This document shows, piece by piece, positions 1 through 7,744 of a DNA stretch of 39,553 bases (position 1 is the stretch's first letter; every line of letters begins with the position of its first letter). The position numbers and the translations under genes were made by a program. The notes under the pieces were generated by a model. It searched no databases. It was not told where the DNA came from and saw nothing but the letters and a program-made list of their open reading frames with translations. Source of the stretch: Acidobacteriota bacterium (lineage in GTDB: Bacteria; Acidobacteriota; Vicinamibacteria; Vicinamibacterales; CAVVIG01); contig JACPZW010000036.1 of NCBI GenBank assembly GCA_016195265.1, positions 1 to 39,553 of the forward strand, written 5' to 3'.

Positions 1-84
1 CTACTGCTCGATCAGCTCGACATCACCATCCCCACCCACCTCGAATGGAATGCCGAATGTAGTGCAGACTTTGTGACTGCGTGA
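1..84 (+). CDS. C-terminal end of an unidentified protein (partial)
   Basis: Frame 1 is open from the window edge to a TGA at 82-84 and would encode the last 27 residues of a protein, ending in ADFVTA. The mixed acidic and hydrophobic composition (LDQLDITIP near its start) looks like ordinary protein rather than random GC-rich translation. No family can be named from so short a tail. It runs towards the sdpR-like gene on the same strand but is separated from it by about 245 bases of repeats. Confidence 0.3.
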   Translation, partial: LLLDQLDITIPTHLEWNAECSADFVTA

Positions 85-203
85 GCCGATTTCTTAGACT
101 TTCTCGCGGTGTCGCCGTTTCCGTGACGAACTTGGGCTAGGCCGAGCGTGGCTGATTTCCGGTCCACCTCAACGGTGAGCCTTAGCAGCAAGGGACGGTG
201 TGG

Positions 204-235
204 GCCGGCGTCCGTTTCCGAAAGGACCCGGCCTA
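204..235. repeat. REP-like hairpin, CTAC end (diverged copy)
   Basis: A GC-rich hairpin around a GTTTCCGAAAGGAC core ends in CTAC, so on the minus strand it starts with GTAG. It is a degenerate member of the GTAG-headed REP family found throughout the window. Confidence 0.5.
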
Positions 236-240
236 CATGT

Positions 241-295
241 CCCCAGCCACCAGCCCACCGGCCCCCCAGCCAGCCCCCAGCCCCCAGCCACCTGG
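241..295. repeat. Period-7 tract (CCCAGCC/CCAGCCA units)
   Basis: Tandem, degenerate 7-base units of the type CAGCCCC and CAGCCAC fill the space immediately upstream of the sdpR-like promoter. Similar period-7 tracts with other unit sequences recur at a dozen places. Confidence 0.6.
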
Positions 296-321
296 ACAAC
301 TGCTTCTTACTTAGCTAATAT
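293..321 (+). promoter_or_regulatory. Predicted sigma-70-type promoter of the sdpR-like gene
   Basis: TGGACA at 293-298 (5 of 6 against TTGACA), 17 bases, then TAATAT at 316-321 (4 of 6 against TATAAT). The A of the ATG at 329 lies 8 bases after the -10 hexamer, where transcription would start, so the message may be leaderless. Confidence 0.5.
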
Positions 322-326
322 GCTAA
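311..326. promoter_or_regulatory. Candidate autorepressor operator dyad
   Basis: TTAGC and GCTAA are perfect inverted arms separated by TAATAT, which is the proposed -10 element. ArsR/SdpR proteins bind AT-rich dyads of this sort in their own promoters. In this GC-rich setting the AT-rich palindrome stands out. Confidence 0.5.
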
Positions 327-328
327 TC

Positions 329-658
329 ATGCAAGCACGAAGGCGGCCGCCGAACGCGGTGTTCCGCGCGCTCGCGGACGAGACGCGCCGGCAGATTCTC
401 GACTACCTCCGCGCCGGTCCGCGAACCTCCGGCGAGATCGCCGACCAGTTCCAGTCGAGCTGGCCCACCATCTCGCGGCACCTCGCGGTCCTGCGCGCCG
501 GCGGCCTTGTCGTCACCGAGCGCAAGGGCCAGGCGATCTACTACGAGCTCAACACGTCGGTCTTCCAGGATTTGGTTCAGCACCTCGTGGCCTGTATGAA
601 ACCCACGCGGCGGACGGCGGCGGCCAGGCGCCGCGCGCAGCGCCCGCAGGAGGCCTAG
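329..658 (+). CDS. ArsR-family autorepressor, SdpR-like
   Basis: This 109-residue winged-helix regulator begins with the FRALADETRRQILDYL segment typical of ArsR/SdpR proteins. The recognition-helix segment SSWPTISRHLAVLRAGGLV follows at about residues 45-63, then the wing KGQAIYYELNTSVFQDLV. The metal-binding cysteines of arsenic or cadmium sensors are absent; the only cysteine is near the C-terminus, so sensing is probably not thiol-based. SdpR of Bacillus represses its own operon with the membrane protein SdpI. Here the downstream gene is only a stub (661-720). I chose the ATG at 329 because the ATG at 320 overlaps the proposed -10 element, and further upstream extension would run through a repeat. 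The basic C-terminal tail is unusual. Confidence 0.85.
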   Translation: MQARRRPPNAVFRALADETRRQILDYLRAGPRTSGEIADQFQSSWPTISRHLAVLRAGGLVVTERKGQAIYYELNTSVFQDLVQHLVACMKPTRRTAAARRRAQRPQEA

Positions 659-660
659 CG

Positions 661-720
661 ATGGCACCGATGACAATGACACGACACATCCACGCGCGTG
701 CGATCGCGGCGCTCGGCTAA
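661..720 (+). pseudogene. Truncated 5' end of a gene co-operonic with sdpR-like gene
   Basis: An ATG lies two bases after the regulator's TAG (TAGCGATG), the classic arrangement of a coupled second gene. The frame closes after 19 codons, just as sequence of the REP cluster begins (CTCGGCTAAAGC and similar words). SdpR-type regulators are usually followed by an SdpI-like membrane protein, so this may be the stub of such a gene. The 19 residues are too few to test that. Confidence 0.3.
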
Positions 721-740
721 AGCTCACGCCACGAGTCGAT

Positions 741-834
741 GCCGGGTCCAAAAGGACCCGGCCTACATGGCCGACCAACGCTCGGCTGAAGCCGGACGCC
801 ACGGATCAGCCGGGTCCAAAAGGACCCGGCCTAC
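741..834. repeat. Cluster of GTAG/CTAC REP hairpins
   Basis: Two near-identical hairpins at 741-766 and 809-834 have the form GCCGGGTCC-AAAA-GGACCCGGC followed by CTAC. Between them is a diverged hairpin (CTCGGCTGAAGCCGGACGC). They fill the space between convergent genes and could act as an mRNA 3' end structure for both. Confidence 0.8.
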
Positions 835-840
835 ATCCGC

Positions 841-2064
841 CTATTGCAAGGTCATCGGGACGATCTTGGGGTGAGACGGGCGCGGCGCACGATCGCGTTT
901 CGGCGCGGACTCGTCGAGGTCGGGGCGATACGAGCAGAACGGCTCTTCCGCCAGGAATGAACCGGTCGCCGCGTACGCGCGCGCGCGGCAGCCGCCGCAG
1001 ATCGCTTCGTACCGGCACTCACCGCATTTCCCGTCGTACGCGTCGGGATCACGGAGCTGCTGGAACACGGACGAGTTGTTCCAGATGTCCTTGAAGCGCT
1101 GGACCTTCGTATCGCCCGCCGCCACGGGCAGGTAGCCGCACGGGTACACCGCGCCTTCGTTCGAGACGAAGCACACGCTCGTCCCAGCGAGGCACCCGCG
1201 CGTCATCGCCGACAGATGCTGGTGTCCTCCGGCCGGCCCGCCCGGCCCGCCGTGACCGTGTCCCATCACGACTGGCGCGGCCTTCGCCTTCGTGCCCGGC
1301 GCGATAAAGGTGGACGACATGTCGCCGCGGCTCCGCTCAGCTTCGATCCGCTGCGCGCGGATCCGGTAGTAGTGCGGCGCGCACGTCGCCTTCAGATCGA
1401 TCGGGCAGTCCTTCGACTGATCGTCGAACCAGTGCAGCACGCGCTCGTACTCGTCGGCCGACAGCATCTCGGCCGGCGCGATCTCCAGTCCGCAGCCGAC
1501 CGGCACGAGCATGAAGAGGTGCAGCGCGTCGGCGCCGATCTCGAGCGCGAGGTCCAGCAGCCCCGGCAGTTCCGTCACGTTGTGCTTCGCAATCGTCGAG
1601 TTGATCTGGACCGACACGCCCTCGCCGCGCAGGTTGCGCAAGCCGCGCAGCGCGAGCCGGTGCGAGCCCGGCAGGCCGCGGAAGCGATCGTGCGTTCCGG
1701 GATTCGCGCCGTCCAGGCTGATCGCGACGCGCGAGAACCCGGTGTCCGCGATGTGCGCCGCCACGCGCTCGTTGACGAGCGTGCCGTTGGTCGCCAGCGC
1801 CATCCGGAAGCCGGACTCGACGCCGTAGGCGCCGATGTCGAAGAGGTCCGGCCGGAACAGCGGCTCGCCGCCGGAGAGAACCAGCACGGGCCGCGTGACT
1901 TCCGCGATCTGATCGATGAGATCGAACGCGCGGCTCGTCGTCAGCTCGGTCGGCCCGACCGCCTTCTGCGGCACCGCGCGGCAATGCTTGCACGTCAGGT
2001 TGCAGGCCTTCGTGGTTTCCCAGAACACGAGACGCAGCGGTGAGGGCATTACCGACGCGGTCAT
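841..2064 (-). CDS. Radical SAM/SPASM protein, AhbD/NirJ-like (heme-type)
   Basis: A 407-residue radical SAM enzyme. The N-terminal CNLTCKHC (CX3CX2C) binds the SAM-cleaving [4Fe-4S] cluster, followed by LVLSGGEPLFRPDL and a SLDG segment. The C-terminal SPASM domain carries GCLAG, CFVSNEGAVYPCGYLPV, CGECRYEAICGGCRARAYA and EEPFCSY cysteines for auxiliary clusters. The N-terminal LRLVFWETT and the C-terminal CRARAYAATG signatures resemble AhbD/NirJ enzymes that modify heme precursors, which would fit the Fe(II) uptake genes and cytochrome-rich surroundings. Substrate is inferred, and a peptide-modifying role remains possible. A His/Gly-rich loop (HGHGGPGGPAGGHQH) lies between the two domains. 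The ATG at 2064 overlaps the feoA stop (ATGA) and has GGGAG eight bases upstream. Confidence 0.8.
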   Translation of the reverse strand: MTASVMPSPLRLVFWETTKACNLTCKHCRAVPQKAVGPTELTTSRAFDLIDQIAEVTRPVLVLSGGEPLFRPDLFDIGAYGVESGFRMALATNGTLVNERVAAHIADTGFSRVAISLDGANPGTHDRFRGLPGSHRLALRGLRNLRGEGVSVQINSTIAKHNVTELPGLLDLALEIGADALHLFMLVPVGCGLEIAPAEMLSADEYERVLHWFDDQSKDCPIDLKATCAPHYYRIRAQRIEAERSRGDMSSTFIAPGTKAKAAPVVMGHGHGGPGGPAGGHQHLSAMTRGCLAGTSVCFVSNEGAVYPCGYLPVAAGDTKVQRFKDIWNNSSVFQQLRDPDAYDGKCGECRYEAICGGCRARAYAATGSFLAEEPFCSYRPDLDESAPKRDRAPRPSHPKIVPMTLQ

Positions 2065-2309
2065 GAGGGGTTCTCCCAGGGACGCACGAGCACGGCGTTG
2101 GCGACGCCCCGCTCGACGGCCAGTTCGGTCTGATCGCACAGAAACACGATGCCGGGGAAGCGCTGCAGCATGGTGACGCGGGCGCCGGGTGTCACGCCGA
2201 GCGACAGTAGGCGGTCCGCGCTGGGCGAGCGGCCTTCCCCGCTCTCGACGTTTTCAACGTTGTCCCCAGGCACGATGTCCACGACGACGCCCTGCGCGCC
2301 GACGTCCAT
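2061..2309 (-). CDS. feoA: FeoA-like ferrous iron transport regulator domain
   Basis: An 82-residue SH3-like FeoA domain (GAQGVVVDIVPGD, LLSLGVTPGARVTMLQRFPG, AVERGVANAVLV). FeoA is a small cytoplasmic partner of FeoB needed for Fe(II) uptake. The stop overlaps the start of the radical SAM gene by four bases, so translation of the two is probably coupled. The start is uncertain. The ATG at 2309 precedes the conserved domain but lacks a clear Shine-Dalgarno, whereas the frame stays open through two REP hairpins back to an ATG at 2444 inside the end of feoB. The conserved SLSS just before the ATG suggests the native N-terminus was altered by REP insertion. Confidence 0.8.
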   Translation of the reverse strand: MDVGAQGVVVDIVPGDNVENVESGEGRSPSADRLLSLGVTPGARVTMLQRFPGIVFLCDQTELAVERGVANAVLVRPWENPS

Positions 2310-2325
2310 CGACGAGAGAGAGACT

Positions 2326-2399
2326 GGCGGGTCCGAAAGGACCCGCCCTACTCCCGCAGGCCGAGACGCGACCGGCCGCTCCGACAGGACCCGCCCTAC
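2326..2399. repeat. Pair of REP hairpins between feoB and feoA
   Basis: GGCGGGTCC-GAAA-GGACCCGCC-CTAC at 2326-2351 and a diverged copy ending CCGCCCTAC at 2374-2399 sit in the feoB-feoA junction. Both are read in frame if feoA starts at 2444. In an mRNA they would form hairpins that could separate feoB and feoA expression. Confidence 0.8.
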
Positions 2400-2412
2400 T
2401 CCCGCACCGGCA

Positions 2413-4212
2413 TCAGAAGTGAACGCCAAGACTACGGAGGACATAGTTCAGCCCCGCTCCCGTAAAGATGGCGATCGGCGTGATGACCCCGATGATCGCG
2501 AGCCCGGTTCGCAGTCCACGCTCGCGGACCATCATCAGAAAATTCGCGACGCACGGCACGAAGAGCGTCATCACCGTCAGCGCGACGACCGCCTGCACGC
2601 CGGTCAGCTGGCCGCTGTGGGCGAGCTGGAAGAGTCCCGCCGCGCCGTAATCGCGCCGCAGGAAGCCCATCACCAGAATCTGCGCCGTCGCGGGCGGCAG
2701 GCCGAGCAGGCCGGTGACGATCGGGCGGCCGGCGGCCGACAGCCACACCAGCGCGCCTACGCGATCGAGCACGAAGAGCAGCACCGTGCCGATGAGGAAC
2801 AAGGGCACGGCCTCGCCCAGGTACCACCACACGCGCAACCGCGTCTTCGTGAGCAGGTTGCCGATGCGCGGCCAGCGAATCGGCGGCAGCTCGAGGATGA
2901 ATTCCGACCGCTCGCCCTTCAACACGCGCGCCGCCAGCCAGCCGACGAGAATCATCTGACCGATGACGACGCCGAAGAGCGTCGCCAGCGCGGCGAACGA
3001 AATGCCGCCGAGGATGCCGAGGATCGTCGCCAGCTGCGCCGAGCACGGAATGCCGAGCGCCAGCAGGAGGATCGCGATCAGCCGTTCCTTCGGCGTCCCC
3101 AGAATCCTCGTCGTCATCGTCGCCATCGTGTCGCAGCCGAGGCCCAGCACCATCGGGAGCACGGCCTTGCCGTTCAGTCCCATCGTGCGGAAGATGCGGT
3201 CGCAGAAGATCGCCAGGCGCGGGATGTAGCCGCTGTCCTCGAGGAAGCCGAACATCAGGAAGAAGGTCGCGACGACCGGCAGGACGATTGCGATGGAGTA
3301 CGTGACGCCCATCGTGACGAGCCCGTACTCGCCGACCAAAAAGTCGTGGACGATCGGAATCGGAATGACGCGGTCGACGAGCCAGGTGGACGCGGGGTTG
3401 ATGCCGCGGCCGAACACGCCGTCTTCGAGCAGCTTGACGAGCGTCTGCGCGCCGAAGACGCCGACGAACAGATACAGCGCGTAGAGGACGACGGCGAGAA
3501 TCGGCAGGCCGGTCAGCGGCGTACGCGTCGCCCACGCGAGCGTTTCCTGGATCCGCGCCAGCGAGATCGTGCTGACGTGGCGCACGCGCGTCGTCAGGGC
3601 GTGGGCCCACTCCGCGCGCGCCGTCGCGCCGGCGCGGGCCGCGGTCGGGACGTGCGGGACCGCCGCCCGGGCGAGCGCGTCGCGCAATTCGGCCATCCCG
3701 CGTCCCTCGACGGCGACCATCTCGATCACCGGGATGCCGAGCTCGGCCTCGAGGGCGGGCGCGTCCACGACGATGCCGCGCGCGAAGGCCTCGTCCACCA
3801 TGTTCAGGGCGAGAATCGTCGGCTTGCCGAAGGTCGCGATCTGGCCGGTGAGCATCAGCGCGCGCCGGAGGTTGCGCGCGTCGGCGACCTGGACGACGAG
3901 ATCGGCGCGATCGGTTTCCAGTACGTCGCGCGTGATGCGCTCGTCCTCGCTGACCGTGCCCTCGAGCGTGTTCACGCCGGGCGTGTCGATCACGTCGCAG
4001 ACCTCGGCGCCCACCAGCACGCGACCCTGTGTCACCGCGACGGTCGTGCCCGGGTAGTTTGAGACGGTCACGTAGCGGCCCGTCAGCCGGCCAAAGACGA
4101 CGCTCTTGCCGACGTTGGGCTGCCCGACCAGCGCGACCCGCAGGGGGCGCGATCGGAGCGTGAGGGGCCGGGACGCGGCGGCGGCCTGTTCGTGCGCGAT
4201 GTGACAGGACAT
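2413..4212 (-). CDS. feoB: FeoB ferrous iron transporter
   Basis: A 599-residue inner-membrane Fe(II) transporter. The N-terminal G domain shows G1 GQPNVGKS, the switch segment SNYPGTTV, G3 DTPG, and NMVDE as G4, followed by a helical linker. The membrane part has two Gate motifs: GLGCDTMATMTTR with the nearby GIPCSAQLATI, and the C-terminal FVPCVANF. It is on the short side for FeoB, mainly in the C-terminal half. The ATG at 4212 opens MSCHIAHEQ before the G domain; the frame upstream runs through a hairpin and period-7 repeat and is unlikely to be coding. It heads the feoB-feoA-radical SAM operon. Confidence 0.95.
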   Translation of the reverse strand: MSCHIAHEQAAAASRPLTLRSRPLRVALVGQPNVGKSVVFGRLTGRYVTVSNYPGTTVAVTQGRVLVGAEVCDVIDTPGVNTLEGTVSEDERITRDVLETDRADLVVQVADARNLRRALMLTGQIATFGKPTILALNMVDEAFARGIVVDAPALEAELGIPVIEMVAVEGRGMAELRDALARAAVPHVPTAARAGATARAEWAHALTTRVRHVSTISLARIQETLAWATRTPLTGLPILAVVLYALYLFVGVFGAQTLVKLLEDGVFGRGINPASTWLVDRVIPIPIVHDFLVGEYGLVTMGVTYSIAIVLPVVATFFLMFGFLEDSGYIPRLAIFCDRIFRTMGLNGKAVLPMVLGLGCDTMATMTTRILGTPKERLIAILLLALGIPCSAQLATILGILGGISFAALATLFGVVIGQMILVGWLAARVLKGERSEFILELPPIRWPRIGNLLTKTRLRVWWYLGEAVPLFLIGTVLLFVLDRVGALVWLSAAGRPIVTGLLGLPPATAQILVMGFLRRDYGAAGLFQLAHSGQLTGVQAVVALTVMTLFVPCVANFLMMVRERGLRTGLAIIGVITPIAIFTGAGLNYVLRSLGVHF

Positions 4213-4220
4213 TGGGGACC

Positions 4221-4272
4221 GCAAACGCAAGCCTGATGCCGGGAGCAAGCGGATGGTTTTGCTTGCGTTTGC
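4221..4272. promoter_or_regulatory. Inverted repeat in the feoB leader
   Basis: GCAAACGCAAGC at 4221-4232 and GCTTGCGTTTGC at 4261-4272 are perfect 12-base arms around a 28-base loop, ending 8 bases before the feoB start. It could be a 5' UTR hairpin controlling feoB translation or a bipartite operator. It does not match the Fur or DtxR consensus. Confidence 0.45.
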
Positions 4273-4275
4273 CGA

Positions 4276-4307
4276 AGGGGACTGGTGGCTGGGGACTGGC
4301 GGCTGGG
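4276..4307. repeat. Period-7/14 GACTGGTGGCTGGG tract
   Basis: Two near-identical 14-base units (GGACTGGTGGCTGG and GGACTGGCGGCTGG), each two 7-base units, belong to the same CTGGTGG family as the tracts at 18172, 26419 and 26870. Confidence 0.6.
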
Positions 4308-4357
4308 GAAAAACGCGCAGCGGGCCGGAAAATCCCCGGTCGCAGGAGTGGTGGCCC

Positions 4358-4406
4358 AAAAAGAAACGCCTGACGGACGACGCGGAGGGGGCGCCGTTCG
4401 TCAGGC
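4358..4406 (-). terminator. Rho-independent terminator of the mtrAB operon
   Basis: On the minus strand a stem GCCTGACG/CGTCAGGC (extendable with one mismatch) is followed by GTTTCTTTTT. It lies about 50 bases after the mtrB stop and before feoB, separating the two minus-strand units. Confidence 0.7.
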
Positions 4407-4410
4407 TCCC

Positions 4411-4436
4411 GGGTGAAGCGCAACACCGCTTCACCC
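4411..4436. other. Perfect 10-bp hairpin after mtrB
   Basis: GGGTGAAGCG, six bases, CGCTTCACCC. It sits between the mtrB stop and the T-tailed terminator and probably stabilises the transcript end. Confidence 0.55.
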
Positions 4437-4457
4437 GAGGTAAGGGCGAGAGACAGC

Positions 4458-6764
4458 TCAGAACGAGTACAGCAGGCGGAAGAACCCCGTGCTCCCTCTG
4501 TACGGACGGTTTCCGTACCCGGTGCTGAGTTCGCCGAGGTTGGCGACCCTCGGCGTGCCCGGTTGCGCGATCAAGTCGTTCGTGGCGTAGTCCGTGACGT
4601 CGAACTTCTCGTACCAGTAGCCGAGCCCCACCCCGACCTGCTTAGTGAAGAAGTACTTCAGGTCGGCGGAGAAGCGGTGCCACTTGTTCGTCACGTTCGG
4701 CAACGCCTGGAAGCAGGACGTCACGCCCGCCGCGCACGGCTTCACATCTCCCGGCGTCAGCGGCGTGTTGGTCAGCAATTCCTGCACGCGCGGTCCACTG
4801 TGGACGAACGCGTTGTCGGAGTCGCTGTAGTCGTAACTGAAGCGGAGGTTCGTGTTCGCCAGCAGCTTGTTCAGATCGAGATAGACGTCGACGTTGTTCA
4901 CCGTCTCGTCGTTGGTGAGGTTCCACACACGGTTGGGATCCGTCCAGCTGCCGTAATCACTCCCGGGAGGGTTCGCGTTCCTCGAGTTCTGCAGGGAGCT
5001 GAACTTCTCGTAGCCGTAGTTCGCGCCGAAGCCCACGTGCTTCGACGGGTTGAGGTTGATTCCGGCGTTGTACGCCGTGTTCGTGTTGTTGAGGAGACCG
5101 AAGTCATGGCCCGGCCCGTTGTAGACGTCCTTGCCGGCGGCCACCGAGAACGTGACGTCGACCATCTCGACGGGCGTGACCACGAAGAGCAGCGTGCCCT
5201 TGTTCCGATCGCGGTCGGCCTCATCGTAGAAGCGAAGGCCGGGCTGCGCGCCCCCCTCTTCGATCGCGTCCTGGGAGAACCCGGATCCGACGCGGGTGGT
5301 GTGATCGTAGGTCCCGCGAATCATCACGTACTGGTTGCCGACGGTGTCGAGCGAGGCGCGGAGCGTGTAGTCCCGCATGTCGCTGAACGCGCGACCGGTG
5401 CGGTTGAAGTCGTCGTAGATATACCCGAGCCGCAGCGCCGTGTGCGGCAGGATGTTGAAGGTGCCCGTCAGGTCGAACGTGTTCTCGCGGATATTGAACT
5501 GTTCGGTGGGGCCGCCGGTCTCCTCCGGCACCGCGTCGAAGCGCACGTACTCGGTCGCGTCGAACTCCGGCGTGAGGTTCTTGTGGTCGTTGAAGCGATA
5601 CCGCATCGCCAGGCCGAAGAAGTTGTTCGGCCGCGACGTGAAGTTGAACATCGCGTTCACGCCGTGCACCTCGGCCTCGGCCGTGTTGCGCGGCAGCGTG
5701 GCCAGGCTTGGGAACCTCTTGTACACGTTCGCGTTGGCGATGACGGGGTTGATCGTCCACGGGATCAACGTGTCGTTCTGGTTCATCGACGTGAAGGAGA
5801 CAACGCCGCTAATCGTCGTGTGCGACGGCATCTTGTACAGACCCGTCGTGCTGAAGACGTTCATGCTGCTGGTCGGCGGCAGCGACATCCGGCCGCGGGC
5901 CGGCCCGTTGCCGTTGCTGTAGCCGCTGGCATCGTAAGGATTGGTATCGGTGGCCCGGAGCGGATTGTCCCAGATGATTTCGTGGATCTTGTTGTCGAAC
6001 CACGAGCCATCCCACCCCACACGGATCATCCCCTGCGAATTGGCGTACTCGAGTCCGGCCGAGAAGTCGTTGGCGCGGTTGTCGAGCGGCATCGCCAGTT
6101 CGTTGGCGTTGTTGAACGAGAAGGACATGCCGTAGGGCTGGTTCCCGCCCTTCTTCGTCGACGTGGCCGACAAATTGATGCCGAGGTTCTCGGTCGCGTT
6201 GTACGACACGGCGAGCGCGGCCGTGTCCCGGCGCGACTGGAGATCGAACGGTTTCGCCAGTCCGAGGAAGATCGACGGCGTGGTCAGGCTCGCCGCGTTC
6301 TGCGGCACGCCGACGACCCCCGCGACCTTGTTCTGCACCGCCGTCCGTGCGGCCGCGTCGAGCGAGAAGACGCCGGTCGACGTTTCCACCCACGGCGAGG
6401 TCGTGAGGTAGCTGTAGTTGAGCGGCGTCGAATCCCACGAGCCGATGACCTTGGCCTTGCCGCCCGTGTAGTTCACGCTGTACCGCTGGTCGTGATACCC
6501 GATGTTCTCGGCCCGGATGTTCAGCTTGAACTCGTCCGTGTTCTTCGACAGCGAGATCTGCGAGAAGGCGCCCTGCCGCAGATCGCGGTAGCGTTCATAC
6601 CGGGCTTCGTCGCCCGTGGTCGACTCCGAACGGACGCCGAAGTCGATGGTGCCTGTCAGGCCCACGATGACCGGGGCCGGGTCTGCGGCCTTCGGCTGCG
6701 CCGCCGCCTGGTTCGCGGAAGCCAGCAGGAGCGCCGCTGCGAGAATCATCACTCTGGTACGCAT
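4458..6764 (-). CDS. MtrB/PioB-family decaheme-associated outer membrane beta-barrel
   Basis: A 768-residue outer membrane protein with an N-terminal signal peptide (MILAAALLLASANQAAAQ) and a body of alternating amphipathic strands rich in Y, N, D and R, ending in phenylalanine (LLYSF), as barrels do. The gene directly follows a decaheme MtrA/DmsE-type cytochrome with only 14 bases between the mtrA stop and this start, the arrangement of MtrAB/PioAB porin-cytochrome conduits that pass electrons through the outer membrane. The call rests on fold type and this pairing more than on motifs. The N-terminal CxxC of Shewanella MtrB is absent. The ATG at 6764 was chosen because AAGGAG lies about 7 bases upstream; the ATG at 6770 is too close to it. 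Confidence 0.8.
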   Translation of the reverse strand: MRTRVMILAAALLLASANQAAAQPKAADPAPVIVGLTGTIDFGVRSESTTGDEARYERYRDLRQGAFSQISLSKNTDEFKLNIRAENIGYHDQRYSVNYTGGKAKVIGSWDSTPLNYSYLTTSPWVETSTGVFSLDAAARTAVQNKVAGVVGVPQNAASLTTPSIFLGLAKPFDLQSRRDTAALAVSYNATENLGINLSATSTKKGGNQPYGMSFSFNNANELAMPLDNRANDFSAGLEYANSQGMIRVGWDGSWFDNKIHEIIWDNPLRATDTNPYDASGYSNGNGPARGRMSLPPTSSMNVFSTTGLYKMPSHTTISGVVSFTSMNQNDTLIPWTINPVIANANVYKRFPSLATLPRNTAEAEVHGVNAMFNFTSRPNNFFGLAMRYRFNDHKNLTPEFDATEYVRFDAVPEETGGPTEQFNIRENTFDLTGTFNILPHTALRLGYIYDDFNRTGRAFSDMRDYTLRASLDTVGNQYVMIRGTYDHTTRVGSGFSQDAIEEGGAQPGLRFYDEADRDRNKGTLLFVVTPVEMVDVTFSVAAGKDVYNGPGHDFGLLNNTNTAYNAGINLNPSKHVGFGANYGYEKFSSLQNSRNANPPGSDYGSWTDPNRVWNLTNDETVNNVDVYLDLNKLLANTNLRFSYDYSDSDNAFVHSGPRVQELLTNTPLTPGDVKPCAAGVTSCFQALPNVTNKWHRFSADLKYFFTKQVGVGLGYWYEKFDVTDYATNDLIAQPGTPRVANLGELSTGYGNRPYRGSTGFFRLLYSF

Positions 6765-6778
6765 CGCCATTCTCCTTG

Positions 6779-7744
6779 CTAGCGCAAAAACGCTTTGCCC
6801 GACGGGGCGTTGGAGCCGTGAATCTGCTGATGGCACACCACGCACCCGCGGCCGAACATCTTGTTCGCGCTGGTGGAGTTGTTCAGCAGGAAGCCCTCAT
6901 ACACCGTCGGAGGATGGCGCGAGGTCACGTGACAGCGTTGGCAAAGGAACGGCACTTTGGCGGCGAGCATGCGCTCGTTGTTGGAGCCGTGCGGATCGTG
7001 GCAGGTCACGCACGCGTTGGCGACCGGCGCATGCTCCCAGAGATACGGCCCCCGCTTCTCGGTATGGCAGCTCGTGCAGGACTCGTCGACTGTCGTGCCG
7101 GTCTTCAGGAGCTTCGTGTTCGTCGACCCGTGCGGGTTGTGGCACGACGAGCACTGCATCTTGTCCTCGCGGACCGGCATGTGATTGAAGCGATGCAGCT
7201 TGTTGACGATGTTGCGGTGGCACGTGGCGCACAGCTCGGGCTCGGAGGCCGCCTTGAGCTGCTTGGGGCCGACCGGCGAGTGCACGCTGTGGCACGTCAG
7301 ACACCCGACGTTGCGCTGATCGTGCTGGCTGCCCGACCACAACCCGTGCTTGCTCCGGTCGTGGCAGTTCACGCACGTCTCGCTCGCGCGCTGCTGGGTC
7401 AGCGTCTTTAGGTTGACGATCTTCGTCTTGTCGCCGCCCGCTTCGGCGTGCGCCTTCCCCGGGCCGTGGCAGCTCTCGCAGCCGTGCGTGGATGCGGGCG
7501 ACTTCGGGTTGGACGTGAGGGCGTGCAACGTGCCCTTGTAGTTCCGATCCTCATGGCAGGTCAGGCAGGTGTCCTGACCCACGTAGTCGTCCGCCTGGGC
7601 CGAGGGTGCGGCTGCGGGCGCTCGAGGTGTTGCCGCTCCCGGCGCCGGCCGGCCCGAGGCCAGGACAGTCGTGGAAATGGCCGCCGCGATGACGCCGGTC
7701 GCCAGCACCAGCCGCGCCGGAATCCCGCTAATACGTATTGGCAT
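6779..7744 (-). CDS. Decaheme c-type cytochrome, MtrA/DmsE family
   Basis: A 321-residue periplasmic cytochrome with ten CXXCH motifs, from CLTCH near residue 60 to CVVCH near the end. An N-terminal signal sequence (LVLATGVIAAAISTTVLA) and an Ala/Pro-rich linker precede the heme domain. Repeated CHDPHGS and CHNPHGS segments are typical of DmsE/MtrA. In MtrAB systems the decaheme protein sits in the porin barrel and carries electrons across the outer membrane. No MtrC-like surface decaheme is encoded in the window. Direction of flow cannot be told from sequence: MtrA types reduce outside acceptors, while PioA/MtoA types take electrons in from Fe(II). Confidence 0.93.
   Translation of the reverse strand: MPIRISGIPARLVLATGVIAAAISTTVLASGRPAPGAATPRAPAAAPSAQADDYVGQDTCLTCHEDRNYKGTLHALTSNPKSPASTHGCESCHGPGKAHAEAGGDKTKIVNLKTLTQQRASETCVNCHDRSKHGLWSGSQHDQRNVGCLTCHSVHSPVGPKQLKAASEPELCATCHRNIVNKLHRFNHMPVREDKMQCSSCHNPHGSTNTKLLKTGTTVDESCTSCHTEKRGPYLWEHAPVANACVTCHDPHGSNNERMLAAKVPFLCQRCHVTSRHPPTVYEGFLLNNSTSANKMFGRGCVVCHQQIHGSNAPSGKAFLR

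Noticed and set aside
1216..2043. Plus-strand frame opposite the radical SAM gene
   Set aside because: Antisense shadow of a well-recognised gene, with no domain of its own.
2149..4062. Very long plus-strand frame opposite feoB
   Set aside because: Arg/Asp/Gln-rich translation typical of the antisense of GC-rich genes; similar long frames lie opposite mtrB, the hydrogenase genes and the TonB receptor.
4213..4240. Sigma-54-like CGGCAT-N5-TTGC before feoB
   Set aside because: Two mismatches at the -24 side, and the start of transcription would fall at the ATG itself, within the hairpin arm.
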